Positions 13,451 through 13,904 of a DNA stretch of 13,904 nt are shown here, in pieces. The notes under the pieces were generated by a model that was not told the DNA's origin, searched no databases, and saw only the letters and a list, made by a program, of their open reading frames with translations. A program made the position numbers and the translations under genes. The first letter of the stretch is position 1, and each line of letters starts with the position of its first letter. Source of the stretch: Candidatus Omnitrophota bacterium (GTDB lineage Bacteria; Omnitrophota; Gorgyraeia; Gygaellales; Profunditerraquicolaceae); assembly GCA_026387555.1 (NCBI GenBank), contig JAPLLM010000117.1, positions 1-13,904 of the forward strand, in the 5' to 3' direction.

Positions 13451-13904
13451 AACCCAGGACCAAAAGTTTTTTTCTTCCTATCCTGTCGGATAATCTGGAG
13501 GCAGGGTAACTGACTGCGGCGTAAACCAAATTATAGACCAGATAAAAAAGTATGATCGTCGCCAGGGCAAACCCGGATTTTTGCGCGCGCAAAAGCAGAA
13601 ATTGATTCGAAGAGTTCCCCAAAGTAAAAATAAAGGTAAAGATAAGAAATAGCTTTAATCTTTTATCCAAAGCACTCCATTTAAAACTCAGTTTCTCCTT
13701 AGGAGCCGCCACCTCTTTTTTCTTCTCCCGGACGAAAAATAAGAATATTACTCCCAAGAGAGCCGGTATTATGGAAAGTAAAAATATATTTTTGAGGTTT
13801 ACTTTATAATGCGTAATAAAAAGATAGGCAATACCTACACCCAGGCAGGCGCCTACCGTATCCATTGCCCGGTGCAACCCGAAAGCAGCCCCCCTCTTCC
13901 CTGG
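13449..13904 (-). pseudogene. Major facilitator superfamily transporter, N-terminal/central fragment, cut by the window edge
   Basis: The frame is open to base 13904 and reads GKRGAAFGLHRAMDTVGA at the edge, so the true start is outside the window; a TTG at 13877 is not a plausible start. It includes four or five membrane helices, a charged loop around REKKKEV (the central cytosolic loop of MFS proteins), and YPASRLSDRIGRKKLLVLG, the conserved loop motif of the second half. TAA follows at once (13451-13449). The partner frame continues with FWLLFAFYG, so about 20 residues, roughly one helix, are lost and the frame shifts. A non-functional product is expected unless the defect is an assembly artefact. 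Confidence 0.75.

Noticed and set aside
1..13904. CRISPR array, tRNA or rRNA gene, insertion sequence or phage gene
   Set aside because: No regularly spaced repeats, no cloverleaf-like segment, no transposase or integrase motif on either strand.

Overview
The window reads as a chromosomal segment of an uncultured Gram-negative-type bacterium. A LpxL/HtrB-like acyltransferase, an outer-membrane-type lipoprotein, an ArnT/PMT-like glycosyltransferase and two deacetylases indicate a diderm envelope. Very tight gene packing, middling GC by eye, and small proteins I associate with Candidatus Omnitrophota make that phylum my best guess. This is inference, not shown by a marker gene. I see no rRNA, tRNA, CRISPR array, transposase or phage gene.

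Positions 1-8592, minus strand: one long, apparently uninterrupted transcription unit read right to left. It starts from a good sigma70-type promoter (8604-8632). The order is: CsgG-like lipoprotein, a 26-residue very basic protein, ZIP metal transporter, FeoA, FeoB, PP-loop tRNA-thiolation-like enzyme with an NFACT-R-like tail, AmrS-type radical SAM enzyme, polysaccharide deacetylase, ArnT/PMT-like glycosyltransferase, MtnX-like HAD phosphatase, and the first 29 codons of another gene cut by the window edge. Most junctions are 1- or 4-base overlaps (ATGA or TAATG), so translation is probably coupled. The set links divalent metal uptake (ZIP, FeoAB), Fe-S or sulfur chemistry (AmrS, thiolation enzyme) and envelope sugar modification.

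Positions 8610-11092, minus strand: a PGP-like HAD phosphatase, a hairpin terminator, a small exported-protein locus with its own strong promoter and Shine-Dalgarno that looks split by a frameshift or small deletion, a second hairpin, a 67-residue membrane protein and the LpxL-like acyltransferase. Positions 11093-12502, minus: a PIG-L/LmbE-type deacetylase with an N-terminal anchor and a long C-terminal extension. It diverges from a plus-strand cation diffusion facilitator gene (12581-13184) across a 78-base region holding back-to-back promoters. Both of these place +1 on the A of the start codon, so both transcripts are predicted leaderless.

Positions 12581-13904: two convergent transporter genes, a CDF and an MFS, whose stop codons share bases. 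Both are broken by out-of-frame internal losses, two in the CDF and one in the MFS. Together with the split locus near 9584, four open-frame breaks lie in the right third and none in the left two thirds. Either this part is decaying, or the assembly here merges or collapses strains.
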